A DNA stretch of 64,000 nt from Polyangiaceae bacterium (lineage in GTDB: Bacteria > Myxococcota_A > Polyangia > Polyangiales > Polyangiaceae). The notes beneath the pieces were generated by a model. It was given only the letters and a program-made list of their open reading frames with translations. It had not been told where the DNA came from and searched no databases. Positions 58,351 to 64,000 of the stretch are shown here, in pieces (positions within the stretch are counted from its first letter, which is position 1; each line of letters begins with the position of its first letter). Where the stretch lies: NCBI GenBank assembly GCA_016719945.1, contig JADJYE010000001.1, positions 496,001-560,000 of the forward strand, written 5' to 3'. The position numbers and the translations under genes are program-made.

Positions 58351-59397
58351 TCACGCCACCTTTGCGGCCGGCGCTCGGCGAGGCCCCAGGACCAACATCG
58401 AGTCGCCGTGCTCGTGCAGCAGGTAGCCGAGCTCTGCCCCCCTCAGCGTCGCGCGCTCGAGCAGCGCCCGGTCCGCGAAGGCCTCGAGCAGGGCGAAGTG
58501 GCTCGTGCCTACCTCGTGCATCCCGGTGAGGACGGCGTCGGCGACGGCGAGGGACGTCGAGGCGCCGACCAGCAGCGCGGTCGTCCCTTGAGCTGGCTCG
58601 AGCGCCCCCGTCGGCAGCGCGGCGGCCTCGAGGGCGCGGACGACGCTCGTCCCCACCGCGATGACACGACCGCCGCGGCGGCGCGCCGTCGCCACCGCGG
58701 CGACGCACGTCTCGTCCACGGCGAAGCGCTCGGGCAGCGGCAGCCTCGCGTCGAGCGCCGGCTCGCCGGTCGACGACAGGCCCGCGCCGTGCGTCACGCG
58801 GCTGACCTCGGCGCCCCTCGCTCGGACACGCGAGAGCGTCGCGAAGCTCAGCGGCCAACCCGCCGAGGGCATCTCGCTCGCCCAAGGACGGCTCGCGTAG
58901 CAGGTCTGCACGTCCCACAGGGCGAGCGGCCGCTGCGTGTACGCGTATTGGATCGCGCGGCCCGCGGCGTAGAGCCGCTCCCAGGCCGCGGCCGGGGCCG
59001 CCGGCAGCCTCAGGCGAACGAGGCGCCGAGAACGCTCGTCGACCTCCTCGACCACGGCCTCGATCCCGCCGTCCAGCACGACGCTCGCGCCGGCCTCGAG
59101 CCGCGGGGGCTCGCCCCGCTCCTCCGTTCGCAGGGAGAAGTCGCCAGCGCCGAGCAGCACCGCCTCGAACACGCAGGGGTCGTCGCCACGCAAGAGCCGC
59201 GCCTCCGCGCGCTGCCCGGCGCAAGAGAGACCGACCGAGGCCGGCATGGCGGCGGCGTCGTTCACCACGAGCAGGTCTCCCGGCTCGAGCAGACGCTCCA
59301 GCTCGGCGAAGCGAGCGTCCTCGAGCGTGCCGGCGTCGCTCGACACGACCATGAGCCTTCCCTCGGACTTGGGCCGAGGCCCCGTCGCGGGCTTCAC
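58351..59397 (-). CDS. QueA-like S-adenosylmethionine:tRNA ribosyltransferase-isomerase family protein
   Basis: 348 aa from GTG 59397, overlapping the SDR stop as GTGA. QueA adds the epoxycyclopentane ring of queuosine to tRNA using AdoMet. Here RLLEPGDLLVVNDAAAMPAS matches the first signature (LLxPGDLLVxNDxRVxPA), LYAAGRAIQYAYTQRPLALW and SEMPSAGWPLSFATLSRVR the second, and THGAGLSSTG-type plus RFAVDETCVAAVATARRRGG the third, where normal QueA has THVGxGTF and H-x-E. The divergence in the conserved blocks suggests a paralogue with altered role. Coupled to an SDR gene, not to tgt. Confidence 0.82.
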   Translation of the reverse strand: MKPATGPRPKSEGRLMVVSSDAGTLEDARFAELERLLEPGDLLVVNDAAAMPASVGLSCAGQRAEARLLRGDDPCVFEAVLLGAGDFSLRTEERGEPPRLEAGASVVLDGGIEAVVEEVDERSRRLVRLRLPAAPAAAWERLYAAGRAIQYAYTQRPLALWDVQTCYASRPWASEMPSAGWPLSFATLSRVRARGAEVSRVTHGAGLSSTGEPALDARLPLPERFAVDETCVAAVATARRRGGRVIAVGTSVVRALEAAALPTGALEPAQGTTALLVGASTSLAVADAVLTGMHEVGTSHFALLEAFADRALLERATLRGAELGYLLHEHGDSMLVLGPRRAPAAKVA

Positions 59398-60143
59398 GAG
59401 CGCACCCAGTCCGCGGCGCAGCTGCGCGAGCCGCTCGGGGCGCGGGCCTCGTCGTCGAGCAGCGCTCCGATCGCTCGCGCGATCGTCTCGGGCCTCGCCA
59501 GCCCGCCCGACTCTGTGTCGGGCAGCGCCCGGCGATGCAGCGCGGTGTCCATGTCGGTCGGGTCGACCGCGAGCACCCGCACGCCGTGACCGTCGAGCTC
59601 GGCCGCCAGCACGCGGGCGAGCTGATCGGCCGCCGCTTTGGAGGCTCCGTACGCCCCCCAGCCTGGGTACGCGCTCACCGCAGCGTCGGAGGAGACGAAC
59701 AAGATCGTCCCGCGCCGGCGCAGCGCCATCCCGCCCCCGATCGCCTTCGACAGTCGGAACGGACCGACGACGTTGACCGCGAGGACGCGCTCGAGGTCCT
59801 CGCAGTCGAGGTCGAACAGGGGCGGCAGCGGGACAGGGCCCAGCTCGCTCGCGTTGTGGATCAGCAGGTCGACGTCGCCCGCGAGCTCCGCCGCCAGCCC
59901 CGCGATCGGGTGGACCGCGTGCTTGTCGGCGACGTCGTAAGCCAGCGCGACCGGCGCCGGACCCCCGAGCGCCCCGACCTCCGCCCGAGCGCGCTCGAGG
60001 GCCGCGCGACCGCGCGCGACCATCACCACCCGGGTGCCTCGCCGCGTCAGCTCCAAGCTGAGCGCCCTGCCGAGCCCCTGGCTCGCCCCCGTCACCACCG
60101 CCACCCGCGCTCGCTCGCTCGTCGTCATGTTGGTCGCCTCCAT
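59394..60143 (-). CDS. short-chain dehydrogenase/reductase
   Basis: 249 aa. Rossmann fold with TGASQGLGRALSLELTRRG, LLIHNASELGPVP and the active-site SSDAAVSAYPGWGAYGASKA (Tyr and Lys present), then a variable C-terminus. An alternative start at the Met of MTTSERARVAVVTG would shorten it by five residues. Coupled to the QueA-like gene behind it and divergent from an XRE-cupin regulator. Confidence 0.92.
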   Translation of the reverse strand: MEATNMTTSERARVAVVTGASQGLGRALSLELTRRGTRVVMVARGRAALERARAEVGALGGPAPVALAYDVADKHAVHPIAGLAAELAGDVDLLIHNASELGPVPLPPLFDLDCEDLERVLAVNVVGPFRLSKAIGGGMALRRRGTILFVSSDAAVSAYPGWGAYGASKAAADQLARVLAAELDGHGVRVLAVDPTDMDTALHRRALPDTESGGLARPETIARAIGALLDDEARAPSGSRSCAADWVRS

Positions 60144-60258
60144 GACTCGAGCCTAGGTCGCGTCGGTCAGCAGAGTGTCGCGCGTGCCAATGGGTTGGCA
60201 GACGGCCAACCCCGCGTCGAGCTTGCCCCGTGGGCGCCGCCGCGGTGACCATCTGCGG

Positions 60259-60828
60259 ATGCAGGACGAAGAGCTGGAGCAGCTCGGGGGGCGGCTGGCC
60301 GACAACATCCGTGCGCTGCGCGAGGCGCGCGGGCTCACGCAGCTGCAGCTCGCCAAGAGCGCCGGCCTGCCGAGGGCGACCTGGGCGAACCTCGAGTCGG
60401 GGGCGGCCAACCCCACCCTCTCGGTGCTCGCGCGCGTGGCGACGGCCCTCTCGGTGCCCTTCGAGGAGCTGTTGATGCGCCCGACCCCCTCGGCGCGCCA
60501 CTACCCCAAGGCGACGTTGCCCGTCCGAGAGCGGCAGGGGGCGATCATCCGCTCGCTCTTGCCGCACAAGGTGCCGAACATGGTGATGGAGCGCATGGAG
60601 CTGTCGCCAGGCGCGCGCATGACCGGCACGCCCCACACGCCGGGCACGCGCGAGTACCTCACCTGCGAGAAGGGGGCGCTCGAGCTCACCGCCTCGGGCG
60701 AGCGGTACGTGCTCTCGGTCGGGGACGTCGTCGTCTTCCGCGGAGACCAGAAGCACGGGTACGCGAACGTCGGCGCGACCCTCGCGGTCGGCTACTCGAT
60801 GGTCGTGCTGCGGCCCGTCCCGAGCTAG
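60259..60828 (+). CDS. XRE family regulator with C-terminal cupin domain
   Basis: 189 aa from ATG 60259; the frame is open back to 60175, adding 28 residues without similarity. The helix-turn-helix (LADNIRALREARGLTQLQLA, then KSAGLPRATWANLESGAANP) is at about residues 10-60. A cupin fold (GTPHTPGTREYLTCEKGALE, LTASGERYVLSVGDVVVFRG, DQKHGYAN) occupies about 95-185. Such proteins sense small ligands and repress nearby genes; the divergent SDR/QueA-like pair is the obvious candidate target. Confidence 0.92.
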   Translation: MQDEELEQLGGRLADNIRALREARGLTQLQLAKSAGLPRATWANLESGAANPTLSVLARVATALSVPFEELLMRPTPSARHYPKATLPVRERQGAIIRSLLPHKVPNMVMERMELSPGARMTGTPHTPGTREYLTCEKGALELTASGERYVLSVGDVVVFRGDQKHGYANVGATLAVGYSMVVLRPVPS

Positions 60829-60866
60829 CGATTGCGTCCGCCTAGCGGCGATGCGACAGGGCGGCG

Positions 60867-61412
60867 ATGGTTCGTGGCTCCGCCGCCCTGCTGCTCGCCG
60901 CGCTCTCGTGCGCCGCTTGCTCTTCGCCCACCCCGGGGGGCGCGACCAGCCAGAGCGCCTCCGCCGCAGAGGCGGGCGGCGCCGTGAAGGTGGGCAGCAC
61001 CGCGCCCGCGCTCACCCTCAAGCTGCACGACGGTCGCTCGGTCGACCTCGCCAGCCTCAAGGGCAAATACGTGCTCGTCTATTTCTACCCGAAGGACGAC
61101 ACCAAGGGCTGCACCATCCAGGCGAACGGCATCAAGGACGCCTGGGCCAGCTTCCAGGCCGCGGGGATCGAGGTCTTCGGCGTCTCGACACAGGACGCGG
61201 CGAGCCACCAGTCGTTCATCGACAAACATGACCTGCCCTTTCCGCTCGCGGTCGACGGCGAGGCCGTCGCGAAGGCGTTCGGCGTGCCCCTCAAGAATGG
61301 CCTCGCCGCGCGGAACAGCTTCCTGATCGGCAAGGACGGGAAGGTGATCGCCGTGTGGCCCGACGTCGACCCGGCGGAGCACGCCGACGCGGTGCTGAAG
61401 GCCGCCTCATAG
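60867..61412 (+). CDS. peroxiredoxin (Bcp-type) lipoprotein
   Basis: 181 aa. Signal peptide AALLLAALSCAAC gives a lipobox with Cys at about 18, so an envelope protein. A Ser/Ala linker is followed by a thioredoxin-fold peroxiredoxin: VGSTAPALTLKLHDGRSVDL, VLVYFYPKDDTKGCTIQANG with the peroxidatic Cys (about 82) in the PxxxTxxC motif, and VFGVSTQDAASHQSFIDKHD. The resolving Cys of typical Bcp (five residues after the first) is replaced by Asn/Gly, so it is a 1-Cys type or uses another partner. It reduces peroxides. Confidence 0.9.
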   Translation: MVRGSAALLLAALSCAACSSPTPGGATSQSASAAEAGGAVKVGSTAPALTLKLHDGRSVDLASLKGKYVLVYFYPKDDTKGCTIQANGIKDAWASFQAAGIEVFGVSTQDAASHQSFIDKHDLPFPLAVDGEAVAKAFGVPLKNGLAARNSFLIGKDGKVIAVWPDVDPAEHADAVLKAAS

Positions 61413-61457
61413 AGAAGCTCGCGAGCGCTCGGTGGGGGCGCTCCTCGGAGGATGAAC

Positions 61458-62363
61458 ATGAAAACGCTGCTCGTTTGCGCGGCACTCGCCGCTGTCTCCG
61501 TCTCGATCGTCGCCTGCAACCAGGACAAGAAGGACGACACCAAGGCCGAGAAGGACGACGACAAGGACGACAAGAAGGGCGACAAGAAGAAGGGCGGCGC
61601 GAGCGCGTCGCCCAGCGCCAAGGAGTCCGCGGGCGCCGGCGCCAAGACCTCCGCGCCGACCGCGGCGCCCGCCACGGCCGCGCCGGCCCCCGAGACGGCC
61701 GCGCCTGCCCCGCCCCCGGCGCCGACCGCCGCGGACGTGACCAAGCCGAACCTCGGCACCCCCGAGAAGCCGGTCATGTCGCCGACGCAGCAGACGTATT
61801 CGATGGACGGGATCAAGACGATCCCCGATACGTGCTCGAACGCGCACGTCATCTTGACGCAGGCGCCCGAGTCGGTCGGCGTCGACTACGAGTGGAAGTA
61901 CAGCCGCCAGGCGATGCTCGCGAACCAGCAGTACCAGGTCGTCGACGGCAAGCCGTCCCTCCCCGGGCAGGTCTCGTTCCAGGTCCACCAGGCGGACGCG
62001 AAGCTGAGCAACGCGTGGGTCCTGGTCGCCAACTGCGCCGACGGCACGACCTGCAATCACCTCGCCGCGATGTACAAGTCGATCGTGAAGTCGAGCAACC
62101 CGCAGGTCTTCTGCGGCGACGTGCCCGCGCACCTCGGCCCGATGAAGAAGGCCGTGAACCTGATGGCGGGCGGCTGGAAGGCGAACCTCCCCGCGAGCGG
62201 CGACACCATCTCCCAGTGCGCGCGCCTCGCCGCCTGCACGATCGCCGACAAGACCGACACGAAGGAAGACGTCGGCATCAACTGCCAGAAGTCGCCGCAG
62301 AGCTTCAAGCTCAACTGCGCGGACCGCTACCCCTGCGCCGAGGTCCTGGCCTGCACGAAATGA
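61458..62363 (+). CDS. lipoprotein with Lys/Asp-rich and Ala/Pro-rich linker
   Basis: 301 aa. GGAGG at 61447-61451 is six bases before ATG 61458 and adjoins the ATG at 61452, so the start is set at MKTLLVCAALAAVSVSIVAC. Lipobox VSIVAC. Residues about 20-100 are charged (DKKDDTKAEKDDDKDDKKGD) then Ala/Pro-rich. The mature C-terminal domain of about 190 residues has many Cys (PDTCSNAHVIL, VANCADGTTCNH, SQCARLAACTIADK, CADRYPCAEVLACTK), probably disulfide-bonded. Unknown family. It follows the peroxiredoxin gene by 45 bases. Confidence 0.85.
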   Translation: MKTLLVCAALAAVSVSIVACNQDKKDDTKAEKDDDKDDKKGDKKKGGASASPSAKESAGAGAKTSAPTAAPATAAPAPETAAPAPPPAPTAADVTKPNLGTPEKPVMSPTQQTYSMDGIKTIPDTCSNAHVILTQAPESVGVDYEWKYSRQAMLANQQYQVVDGKPSLPGQVSFQVHQADAKLSNAWVLVANCADGTTCNHLAAMYKSIVKSSNPQVFCGDVPAHLGPMKKAVNLMAGGWKANLPASGDTISQCARLAACTIADKTDTKEDVGINCQKSPQSFKLNCADRYPCAEVLACTK

Positions 62364-62369
62364 CAAACC

Positions 62370-62437
62370 TCGCGCCGGATGTCACACGCGCTCGAGCGTG
62401 GGACATCCGAAGGGCCCCGCGCTAGCGGGCGCGCGAG
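62370..62437 (-). repeat. double-hairpin palindromic repeat
   Basis: Same family as 8306-8537: cgcgccggatgtcacacgcg, the arm ggacatccgaagggccccgc and the closing cgcgctagcgggcgcgcg. It lies between the lipoprotein stop and the parvulin gene stop and may act as a two-way terminator. Confidence 0.85.
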
Positions 62438-62444
62438 AGAAACT

Positions 62445-62765
62445 TCAGCCGGTGCGACGGATGAGGTGGTAGCCGAAGTCGGTCTCGACGACGCCGCTCG
62501 TGCCGCCGACGGGCAGGCCGAACGCGGAGGTCTCGAACGCGCCGACCATCTGGCCGCGCCCGAACGTCCCGAGGTCGCCGCCCTTCGCCTTCGAGGGGCA
62601 GTCTGAGTAGGTGCGCGCGAGCTCCGCGAAGTCGCCGCCAGCTTGGATCTGGCCGGCGAGCTCCTGGATCTTCGCTTGGGCTTCCGCCTTGGAGCGCGAC
62701 GCCGTGGAGCGCATGGAACCTTGGTACATGAGCAAGATGTGAGAGGCGCGGACGGTCTCGGCCAT
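62445..62765 (-). CDS. parvulin-type peptidyl-prolyl cis-trans isomerase
   Basis: 106 aa, a lone parvulin domain. It isomerises X-Pro bonds. Seen: VRASHILLMYQGSM, AQIQELAGQIQAGGDFAELA-like helix, the conserved YSDCPSKAKGGDLGTFGRGQ, VGAFETSAFGLPVGGTSG and the end TDFGYHLIRRTG. All core positions, including the central Cys, are present. No signal peptide, so it is likely cytosolic. Confidence 0.95.
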   Translation of the reverse strand: MAETVRASHILLMYQGSMRSTASRSKAEAQAKIQELAGQIQAGGDFAELARTYSDCPSKAKGGDLGTFGRGQMVGAFETSAFGLPVGGTSGVVETDFGYHLIRRTG

Positions 62766-62860
62766 GGTGGCCTCCTTTCGGACCGACGTCGCCTACCAGT
62801 TCAACGGCCCGGCTTGAAGCCGTCTTCGCGCGCGGGCGGGGCGCGGGCGCGCGAGAACCC

Positions 62861-62930
62861 TCGCGCCGGATTCCCCACGCGCTCGGGCGTGGGAAATCCG
62901 AAGGGACCCGCGATAGCGGGCGCGCGAGAA
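62861..62930 (-). repeat. double-hairpin palindromic repeat
   Basis: Same family: tcgcgccggattccccacgc, gggaaatccgaagggacccg, then cgatagcgggcgcgcg. Located upstream of the parvulin gene start region, before the tRNA-like segment. Confidence 0.85.
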
Positions 62931-62978
62931 CAAAAAGAGCCAGCGCCCGAGTGAACAAGCCATGGGAGGGTTTCCCCT

Positions 62979-63052
62979 CTTCCGTTCCAGGGAAGTGCTC
63001 TGCCAATTGAGCTACCAGCCGGTAGAGTCGGCTGGGTTGGGCTCGAACCAAC
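62979..63052 (-). other. tRNA-like segment with halves in permuted order
   Basis: On the minus strand, a T-arm (gttgg, loop ttcgagc, ccaac; 63052-63036) is followed by ccagccg (63035-63029), a 7-base spacer, then cggctgg (63021-63015), which pairs perfectly with ccagccg. Next come ta, a D-arm gctc-aattggca-gagc, one base and an anticodon arm cttcc-ctggaac-ggaag (62995-62979). In the loop, T33 and a candidate anticodon GGA are in place. Each part is canonical, but the T-arm/3'-acceptor half comes first. It is not a normal tRNA gene; two truncated tRNAs are an alternative. Confidence 0.45.
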
Positions 63053-63255
63053 AACGTCTTTGCGTGTAGGGCCTGATCGGTTGGGCGCTGTGGCAAGGAG
63101 AGACGCGAGCCGTCGAGCGCGCCTGACGAGCGACGGTCGAAGAAGACGACGACCGCTTGCTCCACTTGCGCAAGGGCTGCTCGACGGTTGCCCAAGCCGA
63201 GCAAAGCCCCGCAATCGGCGGCCGCCCGTGCACCACAAAAAAACCCGTGGAGAGG

Positions 63256-63272
63256 TTGGCACCAGCCTTGCG
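63256..63272 (+). promoter_or_regulatory. sigma-54 (RpoN) promoter
   Basis: ttggcac-cagcc-ttgc: the -24 GG and -12 GC elements with correct spacing, matching TGGCAC-N5-TTGC. It precedes the small lipoprotein gene at 63285. The sequence ttgcgcaa at about 63172 and similar palindromes upstream could be activator sites. Confidence 0.85.
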
Positions 63273-63284
63273 ATAGGGGTCGTC

Positions 63285-63662
63285 ATGAACACGATGGCGA
63301 AGCGGGTGGCGATGGTGGTGGTGGCGATGGGCGCGATGGGCTCGGTGGGCTGCAGCGCGACGACGGCGCAGAGCGCAGTCCGCTTCGAGCCCACGTCGAC
63401 CGGGCCGATCCACGCCTCGAGCCGCGGCGTGGACAGCGTCGAGGTGCTCCTCGACCGCGCCCCGGAGCGGCCCTTCAAGGTGGTCGGTGCCTTCGGGATG
63501 AAGACCTCGAACAACCCGTCGAGCATCCAGGCGATGCGCGTCCGCGCCGCCGAGGCGGGGATCGATGGCATCTACTGGATCGACTGCACCTCGCCGTGCA
63601 GCGGCGTCTGCACCGCCAAGGGCTACGTCTACGAGGACCGCGCGAACGTCGCCTCGCGCTGA
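63285..63662 (+). CDS. small exported lipoprotein under a sigma-54 promoter
   Basis: 125 aa (122 aa if started at the second Met, 63294). Basic N-terminus and hydrophobic core AMVVVAMGAMGSVGCSATTA with lipobox at SVGC. The mature part has a beta-alpha pattern (DSVEVLLDRAPERPFKVVGA, RVRAAEAGIDGIYWIDCTSP) with a Cys cluster (DCTSPCSGVCTAKGYVY) near the end. Not recognised. The ATG is only 13 bases beyond the -12 element, so the transcript would be nearly leaderless unless the start is 63294. Confidence 0.8.
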   Translation: MNTMAKRVAMVVVAMGAMGSVGCSATTAQSAVRFEPTSTGPIHASSRGVDSVEVLLDRAPERPFKVVGAFGMKTSNNPSSIQAMRVRAAEAGIDGIYWIDCTSPCSGVCTAKGYVYEDRANVASR

Positions 63663-63674
63663 GCAGCTCTTTTT

Positions 63675-63741
63675 CTCGCGCGCCCGCTGGCGCGGGTCCC
63701 TTCGGATTTCCCGCGCCAGCGCGCGAGAAATCCGGCGCGAG
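63675..63741 (+). repeat. double-hairpin palindromic repeat
   Basis: Same family: ctcgcgcgcccgctggcgcg, cccttcggatttcccgcgcc and the arm gcgcgagaaatccggcgcg. Just downstream of the lipoprotein stop. Confidence 0.85.
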
Positions 63742-63753
63742 ATAAATTTCGAG

Positions 63754-63790
63754 GAGCCGGACGGTCCGATGGACTGTCCGGCTCTTTTTT
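63754..63790 (+). terminator. intrinsic terminator
   Basis: Stem gagccggacggtcc / ggactgtccggctc (14 pairs with one G-T), loop gat, followed by six T. Ends transcription of the small lipoprotein gene. Confidence 0.9.
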
Positions 63791-63792
63791 GT

Positions 63793-63860
63793 TCTCGCGC
63801 GCCCGCTACCGCGGGGCCCTTCGGATTTTCCCGCGCCAGAGCGCGCGAGAAATCCAGCGT
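63793..63860 (+). repeat. double-hairpin palindromic repeat
   Basis: Same family, slightly diverged: ctcgcgcgcccgctaccgcg, cccttcggattttcccgcgc and gcgcgcgagaaatcc. Immediately after the terminator. Confidence 0.8.
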
Positions 63861-63981
63861 TCCCACTGCGCCCGTCCCTTCCCGCTGCCCGACTTGAGCA
63901 AGTGTTGCTCGAGGCTGCGCAAGCAGGGCAAACGGCACTCAGCCAGGTCTGGAGCAGCCAGAGAAAGCCCGCAAATCCGGT

Positions 63982-63998
63982 TGGCACCAAGCTTGCGA
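63982..63998 (+). promoter_or_regulatory. second sigma-54 promoter at the window edge
   Basis: ttggcac-caagc-ttgc, again with correct spacing; 14 of 17 positions equal the promoter at 63256. Its gene lies beyond the window. An inverted repeat gagcaa-gtg-ttgctc at 63896-63910 lies about 80 bases upstream, a fitting place for an activator site. Confidence 0.8.
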
Positions 63999-64000
63999 TA

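Noticed and set aside
62979..63105. An ordinary tRNA gene using the T-arm at 63036-63052 with sequence upstream of it
   Set aside because: The expected 5' acceptor and D-arm at about 63101-63080 do not pair or fit; the matching acceptor strand lies on the other side.

Overview
The window is about 70% G+C. It is rich in lipoproteins, Pro/Gly/Ala-rich linkers and Gly-rich surface proteins, and it combines complex I, Coq4, an orphan ECF sigma factor and sigma-54 promoters. This points to a large myxobacterial genome (Myxococcota, probably the Polyangiales/Sorangiineae side). That placement is inference from gene content and style; no rRNA is present.

Layout. 1-6.1 kb (minus): complex I genes nuoE-nuoF-nuoJ-nuoK-nuoL-nuoM without nuoG/H/I between them; everything below about 4.3 kb carries repeated frameshifts. 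6.5-8.3 kb: a zinc-ribbon/GYGPP-repeat membrane protein and a DUF2752 protein. 8.3-8.9 kb: palindromic and hairpin repeats. 9-13 kb: Coq4, a TetR regulator and MutS. 13-17.5 kb: two translationally coupled propeller-like lipoproteins. 17.7-21.8 kb: an SGNH-hydrolase lipoprotein and a large Pro-rich protein. 21.9-22.4 kb: a 144-bp tandem repeat array. 22.4-29.5 kb: lipoprotein, Sfp-type phosphopantetheinyl transferase, CorA, rhomboid protease, an ECF sigma factor with a coupled membrane protein, and a Cys-rich protein. 29.5-36.5 kb: tyrosine phosphatase/fructosamine-kinase pair, a DprE2/DprE1-like pair and a DUF255 protein fused to an aldo-keto-reductase-like domain. 37-41.6 kb: a c-heme, DUF1549-like and Tat-exported gene set, heavily frameshifted. 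41.9-46.7 kb: two overlapping Hsp90-like (GHKL) proteins, one with a degenerate ATP site. 46.7-56.7 kb: gamma-glutamyltransferase and a divergent redox cluster. 56.8-62.8 kb: DUF5924-like membrane protein, QueA-like/SDR pair with a divergent XRE-cupin regulator, peroxiredoxin and other small exported proteins, and a parvulin. 62.8-64 kb: more palindromic repeats, a tRNA-like permuted segment, and two sigma-54 promoters.

Best candidates for something undescribed. First, the divergent redox cluster at 48.5-56.7 kb. It has two ferritin-like diiron proteins (one fused to a TusA-like domain), a flavin/2Fe-2S reductase, a MerR regulator, an acyl-CoA-dehydrogenase homologue lacking the usual catalytic Glu region, a PhnD-like binding protein without signal peptide, and a GMC oxidoreductase. 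Second, the coupled GHKL pair at 41.9-46.7 kb. The dispersed palindromic repeats and the permuted tRNA-like segment are the main non-coding oddities.

Data quality. Frameshifts concentrate at 0.4-4.3 kb and 38.6-40.8 kb, with single ones near 15.75, 22.87 and 51.3 kb, often in or next to homopolymers. They look like assembly errors, so coordinates of broken genes span the inferred whole gene.
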